36,816 nucleotides of DNA from Cyanomargarita calcarea GSE-NOS-MK-12-04C (GTDB lineage Bacteria; Cyanobacteriota; Cyanobacteriia; Cyanobacteriales; Nostocaceae), in contig JAHHGZ010000059.1 of assembly GCA_019359595.1 (NCBI GenBank), positions 1 to 36,816 of the forward strand, read 5' to 3'. A program made the position numbers and the translations under genes. Below the pieces are notes generated by a model. It had not been told where the DNA came from. It was given only the letters and a program-made list of their open reading frames with translations, and ran no database searches. Positions 23,302 through 32,220 of the stretch are shown here, in pieces. Every line of letters begins with the position of its first letter. Position 1 is the stretch's first letter.

Positions 23302-23904
23302 ATGACATTCAAATTTTTTTTACCATTCATTACCGCTACCCTTATGTGTAGCGGATATGCACTAGTAGAAGCACGCCAACCAAAACGTCCGGTAATGCAA
23401 GCCAAACCAGTGGCTTCGGAACCAGAGAAGTCTCAGTGGAAGTTGTTCACCGCTCCAGATGGACGCTTTACTGTTTTAATGCCGGGTATGCCTAAAAGGG
23501 TGACCCAAAACCAAAAAACCTTTATGGGAGAAATTAACCTAGAGTTATTTGTTGGTCAACCTCAAAAACAGGAAGTGGCATACGTAGTAGCTTTTAATGA
23601 CTTCCCCGATAGTTATGGTCAAATGGCTAATCCCCAAAAAATACTGAAAAATGCTCAAGAGATGGCATTAAAAACTACACAAAGTCAGTTGCTCAACGAG
23701 CGAGATATTCGTAGTTCTAACGGTCATCCCGGCAGAGAAATCGAGTATATAAATACCGGCGGTAAAATCACGAGAAACAGGATGTACTTTGCTCAAGGAC
23801 GTTTATATCAAGTAATGGTAATCGTTACTAAAAAGCAGCAAAAGTTTTTAGCTAAAAGTATTGTGGGTTATTTGAATTCCTTTCATGTCGTACTGAAACC
23901 ATAA
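23302..23904 (+). CDS. Exported protein of unknown function
   Basis: The 200-aa protein has an N-terminal signal peptide (about residues 1-25, ending ALVEARQ). A Cys occurs in it (LMCSG), but the lipobox fit is poor, so a soluble exported protein is more likely. The mature part holds WKLFTAPDGRFTVLMPGMPKRV, a motif I remember from small cyanobacterial exported proteins. It also has LFVGQPQKQEVAYVVAFNDFP, GHPGREIEYINTGGKITRNRMY and LYQVMVIVTKKQQ. The pattern of beta strands with a late amphipathic helix recalls PsbP-like folds, but this is a guess. It sits 39 bases after glk on the same strand. Function unknown. Confidence 0.75.
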   Translation: MTFKFFLPFITATLMCSGYALVEARQPKRPVMQAKPVASEPEKSQWKLFTAPDGRFTVLMPGMPKRVTQNQKTFMGEINLELFVGQPQKQEVAYVVAFNDFPDSYGQMANPQKILKNAQEMALKTTQSQLLNERDIRSSNGHPGREIEYINTGGKITRNRMYFAQGRLYQVMVIVTKKQQKFLAKSIVGYLNSFHVVLKP

Positions 23905-24100
23905 GGTACTATTAGTGACTAATTTCATTAATTTGGATGGGATTAGGGCAGATGGGGAGTATAAATTCTCTGAATGCACCTGTGTCCTATAGAGTCGTGA
24001 AAACAAGGGTTGTAATCTCAAACGAGATAAAAACTTACTATCCGGAAATCACGTTATCGCATTAGTAGTTACAATTTGAGCTAGTTGTAAAAAATACCGC

Positions 24101-24505
24101 ATGATTACGATTACATCAGACGAAATTGCTAACTTTCGTTCTCAATTAACAGATAATCCAGAAGCCTTAGCCGCATTGGACTTGATTGAAGATTGTCAAG
24201 GAAATCTAGAGGATGCTACTTCTTTAATTTTGATGCGGGATGGCAAAGAACAATTCCGACAGGTAGATTTAGCCGAATTAGCGAATAAATGCCGCAAAGC
24301 CATTTGTAGCGAGCCAACAGAAGACTTTCTTGGACTGTTGAATTTGGTGGGTGGGTTTTTACCACCTCCAGCTTCTTTAGCGGTTCCCGTTGTTGTCTAT
24401 GTCCTGAAAGTCGGTGTGAAGAACTTTTGTAAAGTACCCAAACCACAACAAGAATGGGGACCAGAGAATGAGGAATGGGGAATGGGAAATCAGGAATGGG
24501 GATAA
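24101..24505 (+). CDS. Small hypothetical protein with repeat-encoded C-terminus
   Basis: The 134-aa protein begins MITITSDEIANFRSQL and is acidic and helical. It contains DLIEDCQGNLEDATSLILM, then a hydrophobic Pro/Gly-rich segment at about 83-107 (LLNLVGGFLPPPASLAVPVVVYVL) that may lie in the membrane. I recall similar short cyanobacterial proteins but no function. The last 17 or so residues (EWG, EEWG, NQEWG) are encoded by a GGAATGGG-type tandem repeat that runs beyond the stop, so the original end has probably been replaced. It is convergent with the sugar-binding lipoprotein gene, whose stop lies 13 bases on. Confidence 0.6.
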   Translation: MITITSDEIANFRSQLTDNPEALAALDLIEDCQGNLEDATSLILMRDGKEQFRQVDLAELANKCRKAICSEPTEDFLGLLNLVGGFLPPPASLAVPVVVYVLKVGVKNFCKVPKPQQEWGPENEEWGMGNQEWG

Positions 24506-24515
24506 GGGACGATGG
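24451..24515 (+). repeat. Short tandem repeat (GGAATGGG type) overlapping a gene end
   Basis: Units of the form GAATGGGGA/GGAATGGG recur four to five times with slight variation, and they bridge the stop codon at 24503-24505. Repeats like this are common between genes in Nostocales. Confidence 0.6.
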
Positions 24516-24518
24516 GGA

Positions 24519-25832
24519 CTACTTAAAAATCATATCTAGGCGCTGCTGGGATACTTTTAAGGCTTCTTGTGGCGAACTCTTACCTAATAATACAGCTTCC
24601 ACTGCCCGACCTATGTTTTCTGAAATGCGGTTGTATCCAGGGAAAATCGGACGCGATCGCCCAAACTTTGCTTGATCCAAAAAAACCTTCAGCATTGGTA
24701 GTTCCTTGATAAATTCCTGATATTTCTGACTTTGGCGGGATTTCATATTCATTGGCAAATAACCAGTTCCCAGAGCCAATTCTGTCTGAAATTCCTGACT
24801 CATCGTATACTCAGCGAAGGTAAACGCGGCTTTTTCTCGTTCTGGGTTAGATTTGAATAGAAACAGATTCTCGCCGCCAACGCTGGTGGCGGGCTGTTTA
24901 TCGGCAGGGAGGGCAAAAACGTCAAAATCGATCCCAGTTGTCTTGAATTGCCCCAGAGTCCAAGGGCCGCTGATTTGCATTGCCACCTTACCAGCTAGCA
25001 AAGCATCTGTTTCATAACCGCGTTCTGGACCAGATAAAATAGCGGAACCATCGGTAACCAAATCACGCCAAAATTGCAAAGCAGCGATCGCACCTTGATT
25101 ATCTTTCAAATCCACTCGTGCGGCATCTTGGGCTTCACCATTCGACAACTCACCACCGGCACTCCACATAAATGGCAACCAAGTGAATACCGTGAATTCT
25201 CCTTTCCCCAAGGGTAAAAACATTCCATGTTGGTCTGGTTTGCCATCAGCATTAGTATCCCTAGTTAATTTCTTCGCAACTTGCCGAAACTCCTGCCACG
25301 TCTTTGGTAATTCGGTAATTCCTGCTGCTTTAAACAAGCTCGGACGATAGAAAATACCAACATTATTGGTAGCAAAGGGCACCGACCAAATCTTCCCCTG
25401 ATATTCCATCGAAGTAAACAAACTGGGGTCAATTTCCGGTTTGACTGGTGAATTCGCCAACATTTCGTCCAGAGGTACAAGTGCATCTAATTCCACCAAT
25501 TGACCACCAATAGCCGGGTTGTACCACAAGAGATCGGGGGGTGCATTTCCCACCACTGCGGCCAAAATCTTTGGCATTTGTTGATCTGCTTGTCCGACAT
25601 AAAGCGACTCTACCTGAATATCGGAGTGAGTCTGATTAAATTTGTCCACCAGTTTTTGTAAAACGTCACGATTTGGCGGTGGATTTACACCCTGCCACAA
25701 TGTGATTCGAGTCACCCCACTTTCATTGACGGGCTGACATCCCCCTAAAGGAATGGTTCCTAAAAATAGTAAAGTTGCCGTTAGGATGGGGAGACTGAGA
25801 AATTTAATGAACTTCCAAAATTGAATAATCAC
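24519..25832 (-). CDS. ABC transporter sugar-binding lipoprotein (family 1)
   Basis: Periplasmic binding lipoprotein that captures a sugar or glucosylglycerol-like solute for an ABC importer. The 437-aa protein has a type II signal peptide with lipobox LGGC (Cys32). ITLWQGVNPPPNRDVLQKLVDKFN follows. The family motif APPDLLWYNPAIGGQLVELDALVPLDE then appears, and later ALLAGKVAMQISGPWTLGQFK, typical of MalE/UgpB-type proteins. A dockerin-like DTNADGKPDQHG stretch near 200 may bind calcium. No permease or ATPase genes are adjacent, so the transporter partners are elsewhere. The ligand cannot be deduced; maltose, trehalose, glucosylglycerol and glycerol-3-phosphate binders all share this pattern. 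Confidence 0.9.
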   Translation of the reverse strand: MIIQFWKFIKFLSLPILTATLLFLGTIPLGGCQPVNESGVTRITLWQGVNPPPNRDVLQKLVDKFNQTHSDIQVESLYVGQADQQMPKILAAVVGNAPPDLLWYNPAIGGQLVELDALVPLDEMLANSPVKPEIDPSLFTSMEYQGKIWSVPFATNNVGIFYRPSLFKAAGITELPKTWQEFRQVAKKLTRDTNADGKPDQHGMFLPLGKGEFTVFTWLPFMWSAGGELSNGEAQDAARVDLKDNQGAIAALQFWRDLVTDGSAILSGPERGYETDALLAGKVAMQISGPWTLGQFKTTGIDFDVFALPADKQPATSVGGENLFLFKSNPEREKAAFTFAEYTMSQEFQTELALGTGYLPMNMKSRQSQKYQEFIKELPMLKVFLDQAKFGRSRPIFPGYNRISENIGRAVEAVLLGKSSPQEALKVSQQRLDMIFK

Positions 25833-26062
25833 GATTTTCTAGTTTTAATCATAATCAGAGTAGATTACCAAAACTTGACAGGACTTAGGGTTAAGGGTGG
25901 GGTCAAATGGCTGCAGGTATTATAACTAATCATCAGAACTTGATATAACTCATATCTTGCACCAATATCAAGAAGCATGATTTCGGGCTTATTGAGAATG
26001 GTTCAAGATGTCAGATATAACGGATGATTGCCTACCGAAACGCACAACATTCGTTGCCAATT

Positions 26063-27802
26063 CTAATCAACCAAAACCGACTCTGATTCCGGTCGAATAC
26101 TCCGATATCTGTCGGTGCGAATGTCTGTAATCACATTATATATATGGCTTTCTAGCTCACCCAGAGTTATCAGCAAATGCCTGCTGAGTTCCAATGCTGC
26201 TTCAAATTCTGGCTGTACAACTTCTTTTGCACCCATAGAAGTCAAAATATCAATTTCCCGGTTGTGGTGCGATCGCGCTATTACATCTAACCTTGGTGCA
26301 ATGGCTAATGTTCGTTGCAGAAGTAAGCGGGTGCTGGCTGGGTCGGGTAAGGCAATAACTAGGGCTTTTGCGGTTTCTAGATGAGTTTTTTCTAAAACTA
26401 ACTCGGAGTCAGCATCGCCAAAAATATAGGGGATTTTCTGCATTCTCAGTCGTTGAATCGAGGCTTCACTGTTTTCAATTACCAAGACTGGATAGCCTTG
26501 AGTTTGCAGTACTTTGACGATGATTTGCCCGACTCTTCCGTAACCTGCAACAACCACATGACCGTGAATAGTTTCAGGTATCGACAGGAGTTTTGGTCCG
26601 GCAAAATCTTGGAAATATTGGGCAAAAAAAGGCATCCGGGTGAGCTTGTCGGCAAGGTCAGGAGAGATATTCAGCCAGAGGGGAGTGAGTACCAAGGTAA
26701 TTGCACTTGTTCCTAGTAGCAGCAAATAGGTTTTTTCGGGAATCAACCCTAACTGCAAACCTGTTAATGCCAAGACAAATGAAAACTCCCCGATTTGATT
26801 GATGCCAAAACTCGTGATAATTGCAGTTTTGAGCGAGTAACCAAATTTGAGAATGATGGGTAAGACAATAATGGCTTTACCCAGCATCACTAGAGTTACC
26901 AACCCAACAATTAAGCCAAAATTCTGCAGCAAAACCCCTGGATTAATCAGCATACCAATCGAGGCAAAGAAAAGACATGCAAAGGTATCTCGCAAAGGTA
27001 GGATTTTTGCCAGTGCGTGGTCTGCATGGTCAATTTCCGAAACCATCAAACCGGCGACAAAAGCCCCCATTTCAATCGATAGACCGAGTTTAGCGGTGAG
27101 GATAGCTATCCCCAAACACAGAGCAATTACCGTAATCAGGAATAATTCCGTATTCTCCGTTGCTGCAATGCCACGAATTAAGCCCGGTACAATCCATTTA
27201 CCGAATGCGATCGCAAATCCCAAAAATACTACAACTTTCAGTAACGCAACACCCAATGCCACCCCAATACTTTCCGGTTGCTTGAGCGCAGGCAAAAGCG
27301 CTAGCATCAGCCCCAGTGCTAAATCCTGAGCAATTAAAATCGCTAACATAATTTGACCGTGAAGCGTATTTACTTCACCTCGTTCAGCTAGCGTTTTCAA
27401 TACTACAGCCGTCGAAGAAAGCGAAAGAACTGCTCCAACAAAGATTCCTTCGGTGATATTATTAACCCAACCCAGTGAAATACTTAAAAGTGCCACGAAA
27501 GCTGTAGTCAACCCGATTTGTAACAAGCTTCCCTTGAGGGCAATATCTTTGAATCGTTTGAGTTCAGCCAAAGAGAATTCAACACCTAGCGCAAATAGCA
27601 AAAAGGCAACCCCAATCGCTGCGAGAGATTGAATTCGTGGCATATCTCCAAGGAGTTTCAAACCAAAAGGTCCAACAAGCATTCCACTCGCTAAATAGCC
27701 GAGTAAAACTGGTTGACGCAATCGATTTGCCAGATAACCTCCCAGTGCCGAGGTTCCCAGAACGGTAGTGAAATCCACAATCAAACTATGTTCTGCTGCC
27801 AT
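26063..27802 (-). CDS. CPA2-family cation/proton antiporter with TrkA-N domain (KefB type)
   Basis: Membrane antiporter exchanging K+ or Na+ for protons. Residues 5-375 of the 579-aa protein are about 12 hydrophobic helices. It has the CPA2 ion-site pattern AILIAQDLALG (Q159-D160) and the LSLSSTAVVLKTL helix. A TrkA-N Rossmann domain begins at about 413 with HVVVAGYGRVGQ (G420, G422 and G425 of the nucleotide motif) and continues through FGDADSELVL to about 555, so it is likely gated by NAD(H). There is no TrkA-C domain after it. It is divergent from the yebC-like gene, about 210 bases away, and monocistronic. Whether it transports K+ or Na+ is undecided. Confidence 0.9.
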   Translation of the reverse strand: MAAEHSLIVDFTTVLGTSALGGYLANRLRQPVLLGYLASGMLVGPFGLKLLGDMPRIQSLAAIGVAFLLFALGVEFSLAELKRFKDIALKGSLLQIGLTTAFVALLSISLGWVNNITEGIFVGAVLSLSSTAVVLKTLAERGEVNTLHGQIMLAILIAQDLALGLMLALLPALKQPESIGVALGVALLKVVVFLGFAIAFGKWIVPGLIRGIAATENTELFLITVIALCLGIAILTAKLGLSIEMGAFVAGLMVSEIDHADHALAKILPLRDTFACLFFASIGMLINPGVLLQNFGLIVGLVTLVMLGKAIIVLPIILKFGYSLKTAIITSFGINQIGEFSFVLALTGLQLGLIPEKTYLLLLGTSAITLVLTPLWLNISPDLADKLTRMPFFAQYFQDFAGPKLLSIPETIHGHVVVAGYGRVGQIIVKVLQTQGYPVLVIENSEASIQRLRMQKIPYIFGDADSELVLEKTHLETAKALVIALPDPASTRLLLQRTLAIAPRLDVIARSHHNREIDILTSMGAKEVVQPEFEAALELSRHLLITLGELESHIYNVITDIRTDRYRSIRPESESVLVD

Positions 27803-28013
27803 ACCTGCACTTGCTCAATATGCCACCTTTAATATTAGTTTGGAAAGATGCTTTATATTTTATTTTTCTCACTCAATTTGAGTGGTGAGGTGAGCTAAAA
27901 CGGATGGCATGGGTTTTGGTTAAATTATTTTCACAAAAACAATACTCTGCTGCAGCCAAAGCATATTCGTATCAGTTTATCCTAGAATTACAACGTTCTT
28001 ATAAGTACAGGTT

Positions 28014-28772
28014 ATGGCAGGACATAGTAAATGGGCAAATATTAAGCGTCAAAAAGCTGTAGTAGATGCCAAAAAGGGTAAAACCTTCACTCAACTATCA
28101 CGGGCTATTATCGTTGCGGCAAGGAGTGGTGTACCAGATCCAGCCGGAAATTTTCAACTCCGTACCGCAATTGAAAAGGCGAAAGTAGCTGGTATTCCTA
28201 ACGATAATATTGAAAGAGCGATCGCCAAAGGTGCAGGTACTTTTGAAGATGGTAACTCGAATTTTGAATCTATTCGCTATGAAGGTTACGGTCCGGCAGG
28301 TGTGGCAATTTTAGTAGAAGCCTTTACAGATAATCGCAACCGTACCGCTGCAGAATTACGTGTAGCTTTTAGTAAGAATGGGGGCAATCTCGGTGAAATG
28401 GGCTGTGTCAGTTGGATGTTTTCCCAAAAAGGTGTAGTGGAGTTAGAGGGAATCAAAGACGAAGAACAGCTTCTAGAAGTATCTCTTGAAGGTGGTGCCG
28501 AGTCATATGAGATGACTCTTGATGAATCAGCAGAGGTATTTACCGAGATTGGTAATTTAGAAACCCTCAACCAAACCTTGAAACAGAAAGGCTTTAAAGT
28601 CACAGATGCCGAATTGCGTTGGATTCCTGGCAATAATGCTGAAGTCACCGACCCACAACAAGCGCGATCGCTTTTCAAGTTAATTGACACGTTATCCGCT
28701 TTGGATGACGTGCAGAACGTTACGACTAATTTTGAAATGAATGAGCAGCTAATGGCTCTGAGCATGGCTTAG
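28014..28772 (+). CDS. YebC/PmpR family DNA-binding regulatory protein
   Basis: The 252-aa protein is of the highly conserved YebC family. It begins with the canonical MAGHSKWANIKRQKAVVDAKKGK, then AIEKAKVAGIPNDNIERAIAKG, ESIRYEGYGPAGVAILVEAFTDNRNRTAAELR and LGEMGCVSWMF. Members have been described as transcription regulators and, more recently, as factors easing ribosome stalling on proline stretches, so the role here is open. It is cytoplasmic. The start is unambiguous because the family begins MAGHSKW. It stands alone, with about 258 bases to the transaldolase gene. Confidence 0.95.
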   Translation: MAGHSKWANIKRQKAVVDAKKGKTFTQLSRAIIVAARSGVPDPAGNFQLRTAIEKAKVAGIPNDNIERAIAKGAGTFEDGNSNFESIRYEGYGPAGVAILVEAFTDNRNRTAAELRVAFSKNGGNLGEMGCVSWMFSQKGVVELEGIKDEEQLLEVSLEGGAESYEMTLDESAEVFTEIGNLETLNQTLKQKGFKVTDAELRWIPGNNAEVTDPQQARSLFKLIDTLSALDDVQNVTTNFEMNEQLMALSMA

Positions 28773-29031
28773 GGGCATTTTCGACGACCTACTTAGTATC
28801 TCGTTCATGAGAGGTAATTTATAATCTCTCTCTTCGGGCTGGTGAATGCCGAAAAAGAGCAAGGTATCGTAAAAAGCTGTAGTCTGTTAATTGTTAATAG
28901 CTATCACAAATTTTTCTGAACACAAGCTGGATTTTATAATTGATTAATTCGCATATCAAAATAATCAATTCTTTGAGAACTATAAAATTAGCTGCATTGA
29001 TTTTTAACAACAAACGGAGAAAAACAAAATT

Positions 29032-30180
29032 ATGCCTAGCAATCCTCTCTTAAGCATTAAAGATTACGGTCAAAGTATCTGGATGGATAACTTGACTCGT
29101 GACTTGATTCAAACTGGTGAACTACAGCAATTGTTAGAGACTCGCGGTATTCGCGGTTTAACTTCTAACCCAGCTATTTTTGAAAAAGCTATCTCCGGTA
29201 ATGCGCTCTACAATGCCGATATTGAAGCAGGAATCAAAGCGGGTAAACCTGTATACAAAATTTACGAGTCCCTAATTTTTGAAGATATTCGCAATGCCTG
29301 TGATATCTTTCGATCTGTATATGAAGAATCTGGTGGTTTAGATGGCTATGTGAGCATCGAAGTCCCTCCGACAATTGCCCACGATACAGAAGCGACGATT
29401 AAGGAAGCACGACGTTATTATCAAGAAATTGGTCGGGAAAATGTGATGATAAAAATTCCCGGCACTTCCAGCGGTTTACCTGCAGTAGAACAGGTAATTA
29501 GTGAGGGAATTAATGTTAATGTCACCCTGCTGTTTGCAGTTCAAAGCTACGAAGAATGTGCTTGGGCATATATTCGTGGTTTAGAAACTCGGGTGAAAAA
29601 CGGTCAAGATATTAGCAAACTTGCTTCAGTTGCGAGTTTCTTTCTCAGCCGGATCGACATCAAAGTTGATCAAATGATTGAAGACAAAATTAAGAGTGTT
29701 GGTACTGACGATTTGAACATGAAAGCTCAGTTACAAGCGATTAAAGGTAAAGTCGCGATCGCTAATGCGAAAATAGCTTACGAAAAATACAACGAAATTA
29801 TCCAGACTGACCGTTGGAAAGCTTTAGCACAAAAAGGAGCAAATGTACAGCGTTTGTTGTGGGCTTCTACCAGTACCAAAGACCCAACCTACAGCGATGT
29901 AATGTATGTTGACCAGCTAATTGGACAAGATACCGTTAATACTTTACCACCGACGACGATTGAAGCTTGTGCTGAGCATTGCGATGTTAGCAATCGATTG
30001 GAGACTGGGATTGAGGAAGCGCACAACTTGATGGAAAGTCTCAAGAAGCCAGATATTAACATCAATATTGACCAAGTTATGGCTGAAGTTTTAGATGAAG
30101 GAATTGATAAATTTATTCAGCCCTACCAATCCTTAATGTCATCAATGGAAGAAAAAGTTAAGCAATTGTCTCCTGTTTAA
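29032..30180 (+). CDS. tal: Transaldolase
   Basis: Cytoplasmic enzyme of the pentose phosphate pathway that moves a dihydroxyacetone unit from sedoheptulose 7-phosphate to glyceraldehyde 3-phosphate. The 382-aa protein belongs to the longer Tal class found in cyanobacteria and actinobacteria. Visible motifs are SIWMDNLTRDLI, GIRGLTSNPAIFEKAI, the probable Schiff-base lysine K141 in VMIKIPGTSSGLPAVE, GINVNVTLLFAV and RLLWASTSTKDP. In many Nostocales tal lies in an opcA-zwf-fbp cluster; here it stands alone. A 15-bp hairpin shortly after the stop may end the transcript. Confidence 0.95.
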   Translation: MPSNPLLSIKDYGQSIWMDNLTRDLIQTGELQQLLETRGIRGLTSNPAIFEKAISGNALYNADIEAGIKAGKPVYKIYESLIFEDIRNACDIFRSVYEESGGLDGYVSIEVPPTIAHDTEATIKEARRYYQEIGRENVMIKIPGTSSGLPAVEQVISEGINVNVTLLFAVQSYEECAWAYIRGLETRVKNGQDISKLASVASFFLSRIDIKVDQMIEDKIKSVGTDDLNMKAQLQAIKGKVAIANAKIAYEKYNEIIQTDRWKALAQKGANVQRLLWASTSTKDPTYSDVMYVDQLIGQDTVNTLPPTTIEACAEHCDVSNRLETGIEEAHNLMESLKKPDININIDQVMAEVLDEGIDKFIQPYQSLMSSMEEKVKQLSPV

Positions 30181-30651
30181 AGCCCCCTAAATCCCCCAAT
30201 TCTGTTCTACTTTAAATTTTCTTCTCGAACAGAATTGGGGGCAGGGGACTTCAACGTGCTTCAACTAGAGTAACTATCTTCCTCGGAGTAATCCGGAGTA
30301 AAACAGAGTACTAGTACTACATATTACTAAAGGTAGGAATTAGCCTACCCAGTTATACCAGACTCAGTTAGAGAGAAGTCTAGCTACGCTCATCTGCTGT
30401 ATATCTGCTGTATATTTGTTTAAAGATATTTGTTTGTAATTACAATAATAGTGTTATGGGTGCTTAGTTAGGCACTACCAGAAAAATAAACCCTTGCAAT
30501 TATATTGCGACTGTTGTGCGAGAAGCGCGTAAAGGAAATTTATTACCACCTATTCCTGCTGCTTCTTAATAAATTGCCGACAGGGGGATGTGAATAGTTA
30601 CACACTCTGTCATAGTTAAGGAACAAAGACTTTCTGTTGGTAAATAACTAA
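30181..30651. other. Intergenic region after tal
   Basis: Contains the hairpin at 30193-30241, a GAGTACTAGTACT palindrome near 30308-30320, and no well-supported gene. A frame ending at about 30568 (VVREARKGNLLPPIPAAS) has a protein-like end but only about 28 codons before an in-frame stop, so it may be a gene relic. Confidence 0.45.
30193..30241 (+). terminator. Candidate terminator of tal
   Basis: A perfect 15-bp stem (CCCCCAATTCTGTTC at 30193-30207, GAACAGAATTGGGGG at 30227-30241) with a 19-base loop lies 13 bases after the tal stop. No T-tract follows, so it may instead be a repeat element or an mRNA-stabilising 3' hairpin. Confidence 0.4.
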
Positions 30652-30855
30652 ATGAAAGCTTTCTTAACAGGTTTAGTAAAATTGGGTGTCAAAATTACAC
30701 CTAATTGCAGTCAAAGAATGACACACATTTCAATCGGGCAATCTATGATGATGAGGTCTACTTGCCCTTGCTGCTCAAATACTTTACTCCGTCACGCACG
30801 CGATAGGGAAATTTACTGGCGTTGCAGTTATTGCTATCAAGAAATGCCTGCTTGA
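30652..30855 (+). CDS. Small zinc-ribbon protein
   Basis: The 67-aa protein carries two CXXC pairs: STCPCCSNTLLRHAR and YWRCSYCYQEMPA. This is a small zinc ribbon seen, to my memory, in many short cyanobacterial proteins with the pattern CPCCS..LLRH....YW.C..C.QEMP. The function is unknown; nucleic-acid or protein binding is usual for such ribbons. The true start may be one of the later Met codons (MTHIS at 30718 or the MMM cluster near 30748), because residues before the first CXXC are not conserved in my memory and no Shine-Dalgarno marks 30652. Confidence 0.6.
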   Translation: MKAFLTGLVKLGVKITPNCSQRMTHISIGQSMMMRSTCPCCSNTLLRHARDREIYWRCSYCYQEMPA

Positions 30856-31150
30856 AACCTTAAAATAAGTCTTGCTTCTATTCCGTGATTTTGACTGTTT
30901 CGTGAGCGTCAGAATCTGGGTAACTTCTACAAAACCTAGATTCTAGCCCTCTCAAACAGATGAAAATGAATGACATAAAATACTAGAAAACGACGGAAAT
31001 AAAACTACTATTTTAAAGATATAAAAACTTTGTAAAATCATCTACCTTTCGGCTTATTCTGGCAATCAATAGGTGTAAATATCTCACCTATTTGTAGAAA
31101 ATATTTGTGATTCGTAATCTTGCTTCAATAATCGTGAATTAGAGGTCAAA

Positions 31151-31489
31151 ATGTCACACGAATTAATCAATTTGACATTACCAACAGTGATTCGAGAAAT
31201 TGAAAATGCCTTGAATGAGTATCCCGAACATCCTTATCAATCAGCCTTTTCGATTCATGAACTGCGACAACAGCTAATTGCTCATATTCTCAGTCAAATC
31301 CCCAACCGCTATGCAGTCGAAGGGTTACAGGAATCTACCCAAAAGCCGAAAGCGCTCGACTCATCCCCGATAAAGGAGCGGTTGTACATGGAAACAGTGG
31401 TTCACGGGAGTATCTTGCATATCCTGCGACAAAATGCTGACTCACTTAGCGATCGCTTTAGCTTAAACAGTAAAAGCCCCACACTGTAA
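31151..31489 (+). CDS. ComFB-like protein, tentative
   Basis: The 112-aa protein starts 5 bases after a GAGGT Shine-Dalgarno-like sequence. The core (TVIREIENALNEYPEHPYQSAFSI, then LRQQLIAHILSQIPNRYAVEG) follows the pattern of ComFB proteins, which end helices with a LPP/IPxxY motif and bind cyclic di-GMP in some cyanobacteria. The zinc cysteines of classical ComFB are absent, so this is a divergent member at best. The C-terminal part, with LYMETVVHGSILHILRQNA, is unassigned. It precedes a broken receiver gene and a hybrid kinase on the same strand, which fits a signalling context. Confidence 0.55.
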   Translation: MSHELINLTLPTVIREIENALNEYPEHPYQSAFSIHELRQQLIAHILSQIPNRYAVEGLQESTQKPKALDSSPIKERLYMETVVHGSILHILRQNADSLSDRFSLNSKSPTL

Positions 31490-31605
31490 CTATACTCAGT
31501 GAGCGTGATGGGACGCGAACAATGCGGGAAGCGAAGCTACAACGCATTTTCGCTCATGAATTTGATTCCCACTTTGTATTTTCAATTCTCATTTCAAGTT
31601 TTGTG

Positions 31606-32180
31606 ATGAATCTAACCAATACTTCTGGTTCCATGCATATACTCAAGGGTGTGCAAGTATTGGTTGTAGACAACGATAACGATTCTGGAGAAATATACGA
31701 TACTTTACTCAATCATTTTGATGCAATTGTTACGTTATATAGCTCAGTAAAAAATGCTTTAGAAATTCTTGATTGGTTGACACCCAATATCATCGTTTGT
31801 GAAATTCGCTTCTTAGGTGAAAGTGTTTATAGATTGTTTGAGAAATTGCACGCTATCGAAGTGGGTAGTGGGAATCATATTCCAATTATTGTTACTTCAA
31901 CACGCCACTTAGCAGCCGAGAGTAAATTTCCGATGTAGAGTTTGAGGGCTATTTACTTAAACCATTGGATCCAGAAGAATTGGTTTTGACAATAGTTAAC
32001 TTAATGGAGATTGGCAGCAAATTATTCATTAAGTTAAAGAAAAGCAGATGTCCGTACAAACCAAAAATCAATAAATGCTGTGCAAATGAGGAGGAATTAT
32101 TCTATACTTACGTCTTTGTGTTGATGTATTTTTTATCTATATGTATTAGAAATAAGTTTCGGGTCGCAGCCCCTACATGA
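31606..32180 (+). pseudogene. Frameshifted response-regulator receiver protein
   Basis: From the ATG at 31606 the first frame gives GVQVLVVDNDNDSGEIYDTLL and PNIIVCEIRFLGE, a receiver domain, and stops at 31936-31938. The next frame continues the fold: DVEFEGYLLKPLDPEELVLTIVN from about 31930, including the conserved Lys-Pro, and runs to 32180. One lost base in the TTT run near 31926-31928 would restore it. The usual phospho-acceptor Asp is Glu here (CEI), so even the intact protein would not be phosphorylated in the normal way. The upstream open codons from 31522 are probably not translated. It lies 40 bases before the hybrid kinase gene and may once have been its partner. Confidence 0.65.
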
Positions 32181-32220
32181 ATCAATTTTTGATTTTAAAT
32201 TTAAGGGCAATAAGAATTCA

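Noticed and set aside
26847-27329. A 160-aa plus-strand frame opposite the antiporter gene
   Set aside because: Antisense of hydrophobic membrane-helix codons; no domain, no ribosome binding site.
28286-28765. A 159-aa minus-strand frame opposite yebC
   Set aside because: It is a shadow of a strongly conserved gene. Its translation is Ser/Thr-rich with no recognisable domain.
30490-30568. Protein-like C-terminus VVREARKGNLLPPIPAAS
   Set aside because: Only about 28 codons follow an in-frame stop, there is no start and no recognised family. At most a relic.
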